A stretch of 64,000 nt of DNA from Methylothermaceae bacterium (GTDB taxonomy: Bacteria > Pseudomonadota > Gammaproteobacteria > Methylococcales > Methylothermaceae). Positions 36,547 through 45,339 of the stretch are shown in pieces. The DNA is taken from positions 1-64,000 of the forward strand of contig JALSIB010000032.1 in assembly GCA_026981855.1 (NCBI GenBank), in the 5' to 3' direction. Position 1 is the stretch's first letter. Every line of letters begins with the position of its first letter. The notes beneath the pieces were generated by a model. The model had not been told where the DNA came from. It searched no databases and saw nothing but the letters and a program-made list of their open reading frames with translations. Both the position numbers and the translations under genes were made by a program.

Positions 36547-38097
36547 GTGAGACTCCATCTGGAATCGCGCCGGGAAGCGTACGACGCCATCGTCATCGGC
36601 GCGGGAGTGGGGGGGCTGACGGCCGCCGCGCTTTTGACCCGGCTGGGATACCGGGTGCTGGTCGTCGAACGCCACGACCGTCCCGGCGGTTACTTGCACG
36701 CATTCAGCCGCCGGGGGGTGACGTTCGATTGCGCGGTGCATTCGGTGGGCGGATGCTCGGGCGACGGGCCGTTCCACCGCCGCGCCCTGGGGGTGTTGGT
36801 GGAGCGCCTGGGGCTGGCGGCGCAAGTGCGGTTTTTGCCCCTCGATCCCATCGCCAGGCTCCGCTTTCCCGACCTGGAATTGGAGATCCGCCAGGGAATG
36901 CCGTCGCTGCTGCAAGAATTGTCCCGGGCCTTTCCCCGCGCGCGGGCCGGGTTGGGCGATTTTTTCCGGCTGGCCGAGCAACTGGCGGACGAGGTTTCGA
37001 GAATGGCCTGCGGTCTGGCCGGCGATTACGAATTGTTCGCCCGCTACCGGCACGCGACCCTCGCCGAGGCGGCGCGCGAACGCCTGGGTGATGAGCGGGC
37101 ACTGGCCGTGGTGGGCGGGCTGTGGCCGTATCTGGGGCTGCCGCCCGGCCGTTTGTCCTTCGTCTACTGGTCCCTGATGTTCACCGGCTATGTCAGCCAT
37201 GGCGCGGGGTATTGCCGGGGATCGTTCCAGTGTCTGGCGGACGCGCTGGCAAGCGTCGTCGAGGAAGGCGGCGGGGAGATGCTCTACCGGATGGGGGTGC
37301 GGACCATTACCCTGAAGGGCGATGCGGTGACCGGCGTGATGACCGACAACGGCCAGCGGATTCAGGCCCCGGTGGTGATTTCCGGCGGGGATTTGCTGCA
37401 AACCTTTCTTCATCTGCTGCCCTCCGGTCAGGTGCCTTCCCGGTATCTGACCCGGCTGGAGCGGATGCAGCCGTCGCTTTCGGTATTCGTCACCTACGCC
37501 GTGGTGTCCCGGGAGGCGCTGGAAGCATGCGGTCATGAAACCTTCTGTTTTCCCCATTACGATCATGAACGTCTTTACCAGGATGCCCGCGCCGGCCAGC
37601 CTCGTTGGCTTTCCCTGACCGTTCCCACGCACACCGACCCGGGCCTGGCGGCGGAAGCGGTCCATGGGGTGATGTTGACCACCCTGGCGGGCAATGACGG
37701 CCCGGTTTCGTGGCGTGAGCGCAAGGAAGGGTTCAAGGAAAGGCTGCTGGATCAGGCCCGGCGATGGTTCCCCGGTCTGGAAGAGGGCGTGCTCTTCAGC
37801 GAGGCCGGGACGCCCCGGACCATGGAGCGTTATACCCTCAATCATCAGGGGGCGGCTTACGGCTGGGCGGCGAAACCCAGGCAGATCGGGCCCGGGAGGC
37901 CTGGCGCCAGAACCCCGCTGAAAGGGCTGTATCTGGCCGGGCATTGGAGCGCTCCCGGCGGAGGCGTCTATGGCGCCGCCTTGTCGGGTATCGAGGCCGC
38001 CGGGGCGGTCGCCGGCATTTCCTCCCAGGAGGCGCTCTGGCGCCAGATCAAGGAGCGCGGGTCAGCTTCTCCACCAGCGACGCCAGCTCCGCCTTGA
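36547..38097 (+). CDS. CrtI/phytoene desaturase-like FAD oxidoreductase
   Basis: A 516-residue protein. The N-terminal dinucleotide-binding motif is VIGAGVGGLTAAALLTRLGYRVLVVERHDRPGGY. The C-terminal FAD-binding segment is LKGLYLAGHWSAPGGGVYGAALSGIEAA. This is the domain plan of phytoene desaturases, carotenoid isomerases and retinol saturases. No phytoene synthase or GGPP synthase is nearby, so a carotenoid role is unlikely. It may desaturate or isomerise the cluster's own conjugated chain (inference). The GTG start at 36547 lies 2 bp after the lipoprotein stop. The 3' end overlaps the convergent AMP ligase by 50 bp. Confidence 0.78.
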   Translation: MRLHLESRREAYDAIVIGAGVGGLTAAALLTRLGYRVLVVERHDRPGGYLHAFSRRGVTFDCAVHSVGGCSGDGPFHRRALGVLVERLGLAAQVRFLPLDPIARLRFPDLELEIRQGMPSLLQELSRAFPRARAGLGDFFRLAEQLADEVSRMACGLAGDYELFARYRHATLAEAARERLGDERALAVVGGLWPYLGLPPGRLSFVYWSLMFTGYVSHGAGYCRGSFQCLADALASVVEEGGGEMLYRMGVRTITLKGDAVTGVMTDNGQRIQAPVVISGGDLLQTFLHLLPSGQVPSRYLTRLERMQPSLSVFVTYAVVSREALEACGHETFCFPHYDHERLYQDARAGQPRWLSLTVPTHTDPGLAAEAVHGVMLTTLAGNDGPVSWRERKEGFKERLLDQARRWFPGLEEGVLFSEAGTPRTMERYTLNHQGAAYGWAAKPRQIGPGRPGARTPLKGLYLAGHWSAPGGGVYGAALSGIEAAGAVAGISSQEALWRQIKERGSASPPATPAPP

Positions 38098-39313
38098 CCA
38101 CCTTGCCGGTGGCGTTGCGGGGGATGCGGTCCACGATCAGCAGCGGTCGGGGCAGGAAAACTTCATCAAGCCGCCGGCGCAGCGCCGCGCGTATTTCACC
38201 CCGCTGCCGCCGGGTGACCACCAGAGCGCCCAGCCGGCCATGGGCGGTACGGTAAAAACAGCCGTCGCGCACCCCTTCCAGAGACAGCAGGATGCGGTTC
38301 AACTCCGCCAGGGAGTGCCGTTTGCCGCCGATCTTGACCAGATCCCCGCCGCGGCCCAATGCCTGGTACAAACCTTCGCCCAGCGGCTGGAACCTGTCGG
38401 GCAGCTCGACCGGAGCGGGCAGCCAGGGGGCGGTCACCCGCGTCCGGTCGTCTCGGCAGGCCAGCGTCACCCCTTCGTAAGGCCGCCACCCCTGGCATCG
38501 TGTGGGGCGGCGCCAGGCGAAAGACAGGGTTTCCGTACTTCCATACAATTCCACCAGCGGCGCCCCCATCGCCTGCTCCAGTTCGCCGGCCAGCGCGTGA
38601 TCGAGGGGGGCGGTGGAAGAGAGGATGAGCGCCAGGTTCCGCCACTTTCCCGGGCTGTCCAGGCAGGCCTTGAGGTGCAGTGGGGTGGAGGCCAGAACCA
38701 CCGGCAGCGGACAAACGGCGGTGGCGCGGCGGATATCCTCGGGATAGAAGGGCCTTTCGGCGGTCAGGGTCAGGGAGGAAACCAGGGGCCAGACGACGGC
38801 GGTTTCCAGCCCGTACATGTGTTGGGGCGGGGTGGTGGAGATCACCGCATGGCGTTTTTCCGCCAGATCCAGGGATGCCAGAGCCGCCGAGGCGCAACGA
38901 CTCAATACCTGCCAGGATCGGGACCAGGGTTGGGGGGTGCCGGTGCTGCCGGAGGTGAAGGCGGTCACTTCCAGTCTGTTCCATGGAATCTTCCCGGTTT
39001 CCCCCGTGTGCTCGTTCGTCGTGAGGGGGGCAGGAAGCTCGCGGCCGCCGATCCATTCGTCCGTCAGCACGAAAGCGCCGGGATGGGCGTTTATCAATCC
39101 TGCCATCTCTCCGGGCGACTGGCTGGGGGGCAGCAGGACTTTCCTCCCGCCGATGGCGGCCATGGCCAGCCCCAAGGCGAAAAACAAGCGGTTTTCGCAC
39201 AGATTGACCAGATATTGTCCGGCTGGCATCCGTCCGGCCAGGGAAGCCGCCAGTCGTCGGGAAAGCTCGAACAGATGCTTGCAGGGAGCGGAGCGTTTCA
39301 CGCCTTGGGTCAT
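38048..39313 (-). CDS. AMP-dependent acyl/aryl ligase of aryl polyene type
   Basis: A 421-residue ANL enzyme, shorter than typical. It has TAFTSGSTGTPQPWSRSW (P-loop-like A3 with an unusual PQPW end), STTPPQHMYGLETAVVWPL, LVELYGSTETLSFAWRR and the catalytic lysine in IPRNATGKVVKAEL. The TPQPW and YGSTE features match the AMP ligase conserved in aryl polyene clusters, which activates the aryl starter acid or loads it on ACP. Here it might load a second acyl group. The ATG at 39313 is chosen; a GTG at 39319 is also in frame. It overlaps the CrtI-like gene tail to tail. Confidence 0.8.
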   Translation of the reverse strand: MTQGVKRSAPCKHLFELSRRLAASLAGRMPAGQYLVNLCENRLFFALGLAMAAIGGRKVLLPPSQSPGEMAGLINAHPGAFVLTDEWIGGRELPAPLTTNEHTGETGKIPWNRLEVTAFTSGSTGTPQPWSRSWQVLSRCASAALASLDLAEKRHAVISTTPPQHMYGLETAVVWPLVSSLTLTAERPFYPEDIRRATAVCPLPVVLASTPLHLKACLDSPGKWRNLALILSSTAPLDHALAGELEQAMGAPLVELYGSTETLSFAWRRPTRCQGWRPYEGVTLACRDDRTRVTAPWLPAPVELPDRFQPLGEGLYQALGRGGDLVKIGGKRHSLAELNRILLSLEGVRDGCFYRTAHGRLGALVVTRRQRGEIRAALRRRLDEVFLPRPLLIVDRIPRNATGKVVKAELASLVEKLTRAP

Positions 39314-39391
39314 GTTCACTTCTTCGGGAGCAAGAGGAATCCTGGAAGTGTATCAAAGTTCCATCATCACACGCCGACCTGCCACTTCACC

Positions 39392-39520
39392 CTGTTCTGG
39401 TCTTCCCGCAGGATTGATTCCCTCGTCTGCCCGCTGTGCCGGACGCCGCTCAGGGAAGGGCGGTTTTTCCTGTTCGGTCTGGATCGCTGCAAGCGTTGCG
39501 GCTCGGTGTTGGACGAATGA
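39392..39520 (+). CDS. Possible small zinc-ribbon peptide lacking a clear start
   Basis: A frame ending IDSLVCPLCRTPLREG...LDRCKRCGSVLDE has two CxxC knuckles spaced like a zinc ribbon, then a stop at 39518-39520. No ATG, GTG or TTG lies in frame nearby. The CTG at 39392 is the only near-cognate start considered. It may be a gene remnant or use a non-standard start. Confidence 0.25.
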   Translation: MFWSSRRIDSLVCPLCRTPLREGRFFLFGLDRCKRCGSVLDE

Positions 39521-39528
39521 AATGAAAA

Positions 39529-39551
39529 CGCCCCGGCAATATGCCGGGGCG
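39529..39551 (-). terminator. glnA rho-independent terminator
   Basis: A perfect 10-bp GC stem (CGCCCCGGCA with TGCCGGGGCG, ATA loop), 28 bp past the glnA stop. On the minus strand it is followed by TTTTCATTTC, which gives the U-rich tail. Confidence 0.85.
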
Positions 39552-39578
39552 CTTGTTTGCAGGCCGGGAAGAGTCGGC

Positions 39579-40988
39579 TTACAGGCTGTAGTACATGTCG
39601 AATTCGACCGGATGGGTGCTCATCCGCAGGCGGGTGACTTCTTCCATCTTCAGTTCGATATAGGCGTCGATCATGTCGTCGGTGAACACGCCGCCGGCCT
39701 TGAGGAATTCGCGGTCCTCGTCGAGCGCCTTGAGGGCTTCGTCGAAGGAGAAGGCCACCTTGGGGATGTTGGCTTCCTCTTCCGGAGGCAGGTCGTACAG
39801 GTTCTTGTCCATCGGGTCGCCCGGATGGATCTTGTTGAGAATGCCGTCGAGACCCGCCATCAGCATGGAAGCGAAGGCGAAGTAGGGGTTGGCGGTGGAA
39901 TCGGGGAAACGCACCTCGATCCGGCGCGCCTTGGGGTTGGCGATGAAGGGCACGCGGACGGAGGCGGAGCGGTTGCGGGCCGAGTAGGCCAGCATCACCG
40001 GTGCCTCGAAGCCCGGTACCAGACGCTTGTAGCTGTTGGTGGAAGCGTTGGTGAAGGCGTTGATGGCGCGGGCGTGCTTGAGGATGCCGCCGATATAGTA
40101 GAGGGCGGTTTCCGACAGGCCGCCGTAGAGGTCGCCGGTGAAGATGTTCTGTCCGTCCTTGGCCAACGATTGGTGCACATGCATGCCGTTGCCGTTGTCA
40201 CCCACCAGGGGCTTGGGCATGAAGGTGGCGGTCTTGCCGAAGGCGTGGGCCACGTTTTGCACCACGTATTTGAGGATCAACACCTCGTCGGCCTTTTTTA
40301 CCAGGGTGTTGCAGCCGACGCCGATTTCGCACTGGCCGGCGGTGGCCACCTCGTGGTGATGGACTTCGGTCTTCAGGCCCATTTCCTCCAGGGTTTCGCA
40401 CATGGCCGAGCGGATGTCCTGCAGCGAATCGACCGGCGGCACCGGGAAGTACCCCCCTTTAGGACCGGGGCGATGGCCGATGTTGCCGTCTTCGTAGACT
40501 TTCTCGGCGTTCCAGCTGGCTTCCTCGGAATCCACTTGGTAGAAGCAGCGGTGGATGTCGGCGGCCCAGCGGGCGTCGTCGAAGACGAAGAATTCGTTTT
40601 CCGGGCCGAACAGGGCGGTATCGGCGATGCCGGTGGATTTCATGTAGGCCTCGGCGCGGTGGGCCAGGGAGCGGGGGCAGCGTTCGTAGCCTTCCATGGT
40701 GGCCGGCTCCACGATGTCGCAACGCAGGATCAGGGTGGGGGCTTCGAAGAAGGGGTCTTCCACCGCGGTTTCCGGATCCGGCATCAGGATCATGTCCGAT
40801 TCCTGGATGCCTTTCCAGCCGGCGATCGAGGAACCGTCGAACATCTTGCCGTTCTCGAAGAAGTCCTCGTCGATAGTATGGGCCGGGACGGTCACGTGTT
40901 GTTCCTTGCCCTTGGTGTCGGCAAAGCGCAGATCGACGAATTCGATTTCCTTGTCTTTTATTATTTCTAGTACCTTGTCAGCGGACAT
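39579..40988 (-). CDS. glnA: Glutamine synthetase type I
   Basis: A 469-residue type I enzyme forming the dodecamer that makes glutamine from glutamate, ammonia and ATP. It has [37 protein letters not shown], the ATP-site [39 protein letters not shown] and the adenylylation-loop tyrosine in [10 protein letters not shown], as expected of the GlnE-regulated beta subgroup. A sigma54-type promoter and an NtrC-like site lie upstream, and a terminator follows. It is monocistronic. Confidence 0.98.
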   Translation of the reverse strand: MSADKVLEIIKDKEIEFVDLRFADTKGKEQHVTVPAHTIDEDFFENGKMFDGSSIAGWKGIQESDMILMPDPETAVEDPFFEAPTLILRCDIVEPATMEGYERCPRSLAHRAEAYMKSTGIADTALFGPENEFFVFDDARWAADIHRCFYQVDSEEASWNAEKVYEDGNIGHRPGPKGGYFPVPPVDSLQDIRSAMCETLEEMGLKTEVHHHEVATAGQCEIGVGCNTLVKKADEVLILKYVVQNVAHAFGKTATFMPKPLVGDNGNGMHVHQSLAKDGQNIFTGDLYGGLSETALYYIGGILKHARAINAFTNASTNSYKRLVPGFEAPVMLAYSARNRSASVRVPFIANPKARRIEVRFPDSTANPYFAFASMLMAGLDGILNKIHPGDPMDKNLYDLPPEEEANIPKVAFSFDEALKALDEDREFLKAGGVFTDDMIDAYIELKMEEVTRLRMSTHPVEFDMYYSL

Positions 40989-41036
40989 TCTGTCACCTCG
41001 TTGATGGTCAAAAACAAATTTTCATTGCCCAGTTAA

Positions 41037-41051
41037 GCACATATCGTGCCG
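41037..41051 (-). promoter_or_regulatory. Putative sigma54 promoter of glnA
   Basis: On the minus strand CGGCACGATATGTGC has GG and GC separated by 10 nt, matching the -24/-12 pattern of TGGCAC-N5-TTGC with small deviations. It lies about 50 bp upstream of the glnA ATG, a normal leader distance. glnA is a classical sigma54/NtrC target. Confidence 0.6.
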
Positions 41052-41091
41052 GTTTCAGGCGCAAATCTGCCGTCCTGAAAGGAGAACCGAA

Positions 41092-41108
41092 TGCACCATT
41101 ATTGCGCA
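41092..41108 (-). promoter_or_regulatory. NtrC-like enhancer site upstream of glnA
   Basis: TGCACCA-TTA-TTGCGCA is an imperfect palindrome close to the NtrC consensus TGCACCA-N3-TGGTGCA, with two mismatches in the second arm. It lies about 40-55 bp upstream of the putative sigma54 promoter and overlaps the stop codon of the CDF transporter gene. Confidence 0.5.
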
Positions 41109-42286
41109 TGATGCCCCTCATGGGTGCGCCTGGATTCGTCAGCGGTAAAATAAACCTGAACCGAACGGATAAAGTTAAACGGTTTGGCGGCATCGCGCAA
41201 TTGGCGGACGATTTTTTTTGCCGGCATTGCTTCGGATATCACTTCCAGAGGCAGATAGACCTCCACGTCGATCTTGCCCTTCAGGTAGTGCAGGGTGATC
41301 CGGTTGATCTTGCGCGCATAGGGAAGGTGGCGCCAAGCCCGGGTCAGGTGTTCGATCACCTGGGAGCGCAGGGGCAGGGCGGGGCTGGTTTGATCGATGT
41401 CGCGCTCGGCATCGATGTGGACGGTCACGTCGGTCACTTCTTCGAACTCGTCCAGCAGCCGGTCGCGGACTTTGTCGGCGATGGCATGCCCTTCGGAAAC
41501 CGAGATTTCCGGGTGCACCTGGATATGGACGTCCACCAGCGCCTCGCCCGCCATTTTCCGGGTCCGCAGCGAATGCAGGGATTCCACCCCCTCGGTGTCG
41601 AGGATGGTGTGTTCGATGCGTTTGACGTGATGGGCGGGCAGGGCCGTGTCCACCAGTTCGCGGGTGCTTTCGATCACCAGTCCCAGGCCGATTCTGGCGA
41701 TCATCAACCCCACCACGATGGCGGCCACCGCGTCGGCGAATTGATAGCCATACAGGGCGCCGACCACCCCGATCAGCACCACGATGGAGGAAACGGCGTC
41801 GCTGCGATGATGCCAGGCGTTGGCCTGGAGCAGTTTGGAGCGGGTGCGGCGGGCCACATGGATGGTGTATTGGTACATCGCTTCCTTGGCCACGATGGAG
41901 AGGGCGGCGGCGATCAGAACCCATCGGTGGGGTGTCAACAGGGGGGCCTCCCCCTGCAGCCGCTGGGCCGCGTCCCAGATGATGCCGCCAGCCACGGTGG
42001 CGAGGAACAAACCCAAAACCACGGTGGCGATGGTTTCGAACCTGCCATGGCCATAGGGGTGGGTTTCGTCGGCGCCGTGGCCGGCGACCTTGAAAATCAC
42101 CATGACCAGCAGATCGGTGGCCAGATCGGAGAAAGAATGGACGCCATCGACGATCAGCGCCTGGGAATGGCCGTAGAATCCCGCCACCACCTTGCCGATG
42201 GCCAGGATCAGGTTGATCAGCCCGCCTATCAGGGTGACCCGTTGCTTCGCACGCGTCTGTTCGATCCGGATCGAATCGGCGTTCAC
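41099..42286 (-). CDS. Cation diffusion facilitator (CDF) family metal transporter
   Basis: A 395-residue inner-membrane transporter with about six helices. Metal-site residues are visible in ALIVDGVHSFSDLATDLLVM (HxxxD) and LQANAWHHRSDAVSSIVVL (HxxxD). The cytoplasmic C-terminal domain is longer than usual (about residues 220-395) with VDVHIQVHPEISVSEGHAIADKV and a second ferredoxin-like repeat. It would export Zn2+, Fe2+, Mn2+ or Co2+ against protons; specificity cannot be read. The GTG start at 42286 overlaps the tusA-like stop (GTGA). Confidence 0.85.
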   Translation of the reverse strand: MNADSIRIEQTRAKQRVTLIGGLINLILAIGKVVAGFYGHSQALIVDGVHSFSDLATDLLVMVIFKVAGHGADETHPYGHGRFETIATVVLGLFLATVAGGIIWDAAQRLQGEAPLLTPHRWVLIAAALSIVAKEAMYQYTIHVARRTRSKLLQANAWHHRSDAVSSIVVLIGVVGALYGYQFADAVAAIVVGLMIARIGLGLVIESTRELVDTALPAHHVKRIEHTILDTEGVESLHSLRTRKMAGEALVDVHIQVHPEISVSEGHAIADKVRDRLLDEFEEVTDVTVHIDAERDIDQTSPALPLRSQVIEHLTRAWRHLPYARKINRITLHYLKGKIDVEVYLPLEVISEAMPAKKIVRQLRDAAKPFNFIRSVQVYFTADESRRTHEGHHAQ

Positions 42287-42519
42287 CGGCCCGTCTTGAG
42301 TTTGATGTGATATTGGTTGCCGTCGCTTCGGCTTTCCAATATCCGGTGGCCATTGATCCGGCACCAGGCCGGGATGTCCTGCATGACGCCGGGATCGGTG
42401 CCGATCAGCTCCACCTCGGTGTCGGGCGGCAGGTTTTTCACCGCGTCCTGAAGCCGGATCACCGGAAGCGGGCACAGCAACCCCCTGGCGTCGACCACGA
42501 TCCGGCTCACAGCATCCAT
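42283..42519 (-). CDS. TusA/SirA-family sulfur carrier protein
   Basis: A 78-residue protein with the DARGLLCPLPVIRLQDAVK motif. Its CPxP cysteine accepts persulfide sulfur in TusA. A second cysteine lies in PAWCRINGH. It probably hands sulfur to the PP-loop enzyme encoded just upstream, whose 3' end overlaps this gene by 13 bp. It is translationally coupled to the CDF gene. Confidence 0.88.
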   Translation of the reverse strand: MDAVSRIVVDARGLLCPLPVIRLQDAVKNLPPDTEVELIGTDPGVMQDIPAWCRINGHRILESRSDGNQYHIKLKTGR

Positions 42520-43550
42520 TCCGGTGGGATTTCGTGGGGTTTGAGGGGGGTAACGGCGAGCAAGCCTTCTTCTCCGCCGTAAACCGTCTTCACTTCCACG
42601 GTTTCCGCATTCCGTCCCTGGCTGTAACGGGCGACGATGCGGGCCGCCAGCTCCATGTCCTGAGGCGACGGGCGGCCGTCCACCAGGGTCAGTGGGCCGC
42701 CATGGCTGACCGTCTGCAGGTGGGGGTAGCGGTTTTTATATCCCTGGAGGAAGCGGCCTTCCCCTTCCTCGCGCGCCACGATCAGTTTGAAGTGGGGGCG
42801 GGGGCGGATATGGCGGCCGACTTTGAGCAGCATGATGTCGTCCAGTTCATATCGTTTCTCTCCCCGGGCCCGCCACAGGTCCGCCAGTTTGCGGGAATAG
42901 TTCTCGTCGGTGAGAAAGCAGCAGCCACCCGCCGGTTGGGCGTAGTCCTCCAGTCCCAGCCGTTTCGCCAGTTCCATCTGTGGTTTGCGGGTGCGGCCGG
43001 AGAAGCCGTGGAGCCTTTCCCGGTCCACCCAGCCTTCCCTTTCGGGCAGGGTCGGGGGCAGGTTCCTGGCGCAGAGGGGGCGCAGCAGCCGGTCGTCGGC
43101 GCCCGATTCCCTGGCCACCACCGGCATGGTGTCCTTGCGCTGGGACTTTGGCCGTTGGCCGATCACTTCGCCGGTGATGATGAAGTCGAAACCGTTTTCC
43201 ATCATCCACTGCCGGGCCTTCCCCACCATGAAGATCTTGCAGTCGAGGCAGGGGTTGAGGTTGGCGCCGTAGCCATGCCTGGGGTTGATCACCACATCCT
43301 TGTACTCTTCGATGATATCGATGATGTGGAGTTTGATCCCCAGTCGCTCCGCCACCCAGAGCGCGTTGTTGCGCTTGGGCTTGGCCTGATCCCGCTTGCG
43401 GATGGCGTGGGTGTGGCCTTCGACGCAGAAGCCGGTGAAAAAGTTGATGCCTTCCACGTGGATGCCCTGATCCAGGATCACCTTGGCGGCGAGCATGGAA
43501 TCCAGGCCGCCGGAGATCAGGGCGACGGCTTTGTGAGTTCTGTCGGTCAT
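42507..43550 (-). CDS. PP-loop tRNA-thiolase-like (MnmA/ThiI-type) protein
   Basis: A 347-residue protein. The N-terminal PP-loop ATPase motif is ALISGGLDSMLAAKVI. Conserved cysteine positions follow in NPCLDCKIFM and the GGCCFLTDENYS region, and the C-terminal domain (about 235-345) is unrecognised. Such proteins activate a tRNA base as the adenylate and replace oxygen with sulfur. Being next to a TusA-like carrier supports sulfur transfer. It is not canonical MnmA, which would be encoded elsewhere. The ATG at 43550 is preferred over the longer frame. Confidence 0.8.
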   Translation of the reverse strand: MTDRTHKAVALISGGLDSMLAAKVILDQGIHVEGINFFTGFCVEGHTHAIRKRDQAKPKRNNALWVAERLGIKLHIIDIIEEYKDVVINPRHGYGANLNPCLDCKIFMVGKARQWMMENGFDFIITGEVIGQRPKSQRKDTMPVVARESGADDRLLRPLCARNLPPTLPEREGWVDRERLHGFSGRTRKPQMELAKRLGLEDYAQPAGGCCFLTDENYSRKLADLWRARGEKRYELDDIMLLKVGRHIRPRPHFKLIVAREEGEGRFLQGYKNRYPHLQTVSHGGPLTLVDGRPSPQDMELAARIVARYSQGRNAETVEVKTVYGGEEGLLAVTPLKPHEIPPEWML

Positions 43551-43646
43551 GAATATCGGGCCGTGTCGTTGGGAGGGGCAATTATAGCGGTATTTTCGGG
43601 CGGGCGCGTCGTGTCCTTCCTTCTTCATCGCGCCGGCAGTGTTGCG

Positions 43647-45191
43647 TCATGCGACCGCCCCGCATCCACCCCGGCGCGGATCGCCGAATCCCTCCATGCC
43701 GCCGGCGCTTCCGGCCACGGCGTGGACGCCGCCGAAAAACAGGTTGATGCCGGGCCACAGGTGGTGGGTGGGGTAGTGGGGCAGCAGTTGCCGCAAAACG
43801 TCGTCGGGGAATCCCGCCTCCAGGTTCAGCGTGTCTTTTTCGAAGTGCAGCCTGGGGGCGGTGATGGCCTGTTCCAGCGGCATGGAGAAATCCAGCAAGT
43901 TGATCAGGGTCTGAAGGATGGCGGTACGCAGCCGGTTCGAGCCTCCCGAGCCCAGGGCGATCACCTTGTCCTTCTGGAACGCCAGGGTGGGCGCCATCAT
44001 CGAGGTCATGCGGGTGTCGGAAGGCCAGAGGTTGAATCCCCGGGGGTTGAGATCTTCCTCCCCCAGCATGTTGTTGAGCATGATGCCGGTTCCCGGGATT
44101 ACATGGCCGCATCCTTCCCCGTTGCTGGTGGTGAGGCTGGCGCAGTTGCCTTCCGCGTCGATGACGCTGATATGAGTGGTGCCGCGGCGGCACAGAGGGT
44201 GATCCAGCGCCTCCAGATAATGTTGCAGAGTGCCGGCCGAGAGCAGGGGCGGGAGTGCGCCTTCATGGGTTTCGTCCAGATGGGCGTTTTGCCTGGCCTG
44301 TTGGGTGATTTGCTGGATCCGGGTGAGGCATTGCAAGTGCCCGAGCGTGCCGAATCCGTCAGGGGGCAGGTCGCAATGTTCCAGTAATTTGAGGGCGAAG
44401 GCGATCAGGATTCCGCCGGAGCTGGGAGGCGGGTTGGTCACGATGCGGTTGCCGCGATAGCGAATCTCCAGGGGCTTGCGCGATTCCACCCGGTAAGCCG
44501 CCAGATCTTCGCGGGTCAGCAACCCGCCGCCGGCGCAAAGGCGGGCGATTTCGGCGGCTATTTCCCCCTGGTAGAACAGGGCCTCACCTTCCCGGGTCAG
44601 AGCCTCTATGGTGTCCGCCAGTTGCGGCTGGCGCAGGAGATCTCCTTCCCGGACCAGCTGGCGGGGGTCGGCCGGGCTCCGGTAGAGGTGGAAGGTTTCT
44701 TTTCTGGCCCGGTAGATGGGGGCGACGATGTCGAAGATGTAAGCCTGGAACGCATTGACCACCACCCCTTCGCGGGCAATCTCCACGGCCGGTTGCGCCA
44801 CCGTGGCGAGCGGCAGCCGGCCCAGTTGCCGGTGAATGCGCCACAGACCCTTGACCACGCCCGGCGTTGCGATCGATCCGAGGCCGATGTGAAATTCCTG
44901 GCAGGTGGTGCCGAAATCGGCGGTGATGGGGAAAAAATCGAGGCTGTTCCCGGCGGGCCGCCGTTTGGGGGTCTGGACGAAGAAGTCGTACAACCGCTCC
45001 GAATCTCCATCATGGATCAAAAGATATCCGCCGCCACCCAGTGACGCCAACACCGGCTCGGTCACGCAAGCGGCCAGGTGGGCGGCGACGACCGCATCGA
45101 AGGCGTTGCCCCCCTCTTCGAGGATCAATGTGGCGGCTTCGACGGTCTTGGGGTGGCCCGCGGCCACGCCCCCTTTGAAATTTTGTTTCAC
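43647..45191 (-). CDS. ggt: Gamma-glutamyltransferase
   Basis: A 514-residue Ntn-hydrolase precursor. Autocleavage and nucleophile region: GTTHISVIDAEGNCASLTTSNGEGCG, where the threonine opens the small subunit. Substrate loop: ALGSGGSNRLRTAI. No signal peptide is seen, unlike the periplasmic E. coli enzyme, so it is predicted to be cytoplasmic. It would cleave gamma-glutamyl bonds of glutathione or related compounds. It is monocistronic, divergent from the CPBP protease gene. Confidence 0.9.
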   Translation of the reverse strand: MKQNFKGGVAAGHPKTVEAATLILEEGGNAFDAVVAAHLAACVTEPVLASLGGGGYLLIHDGDSERLYDFFVQTPKRRPAGNSLDFFPITADFGTTCQEFHIGLGSIATPGVVKGLWRIHRQLGRLPLATVAQPAVEIAREGVVVNAFQAYIFDIVAPIYRARKETFHLYRSPADPRQLVREGDLLRQPQLADTIEALTREGEALFYQGEIAAEIARLCAGGGLLTREDLAAYRVESRKPLEIRYRGNRIVTNPPPSSGGILIAFALKLLEHCDLPPDGFGTLGHLQCLTRIQQITQQARQNAHLDETHEGALPPLLSAGTLQHYLEALDHPLCRRGTTHISVIDAEGNCASLTTSNGEGCGHVIPGTGIMLNNMLGEEDLNPRGFNLWPSDTRMTSMMAPTLAFQKDKVIALGSGGSNRLRTAILQTLINLLDFSMPLEQAITAPRLHFEKDTLNLEAGFPDDVLRQLLPHYPTHHLWPGINLFFGGVHAVAGSAGGMEGFGDPRRGGCGAVA

Positions 45192-45339
45192 GGCTGGAAA
45201 TATCGAGTGTCAAACGCTTCATTATATAGGGCATCGTCCAAGCCGTTTGTGGCGGCCCTGCGATTGCCCCGGCGGGTCTTGTGAGGTAGATTGAAAAAAT
45301 GAAAATCGAATTCGTTTCAGTGCCGGGGCGGGGAGACCG

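Noticed and set aside
36547-38097. Carotenoid biosynthesis cluster
   Set aside because: The CrtI-like protein has no phytoene synthase, GGPP synthase or cyclase nearby. All neighbours are acyl-carrier chemistry and export genes.
38817-40970. A 717-codon plus-strand frame opposite glnA and the AMP ligase
   Set aside because: It is a shadow of glnA. The composition is His/Val/Gly-rich with no recognisable domain, and glnA is unambiguous.
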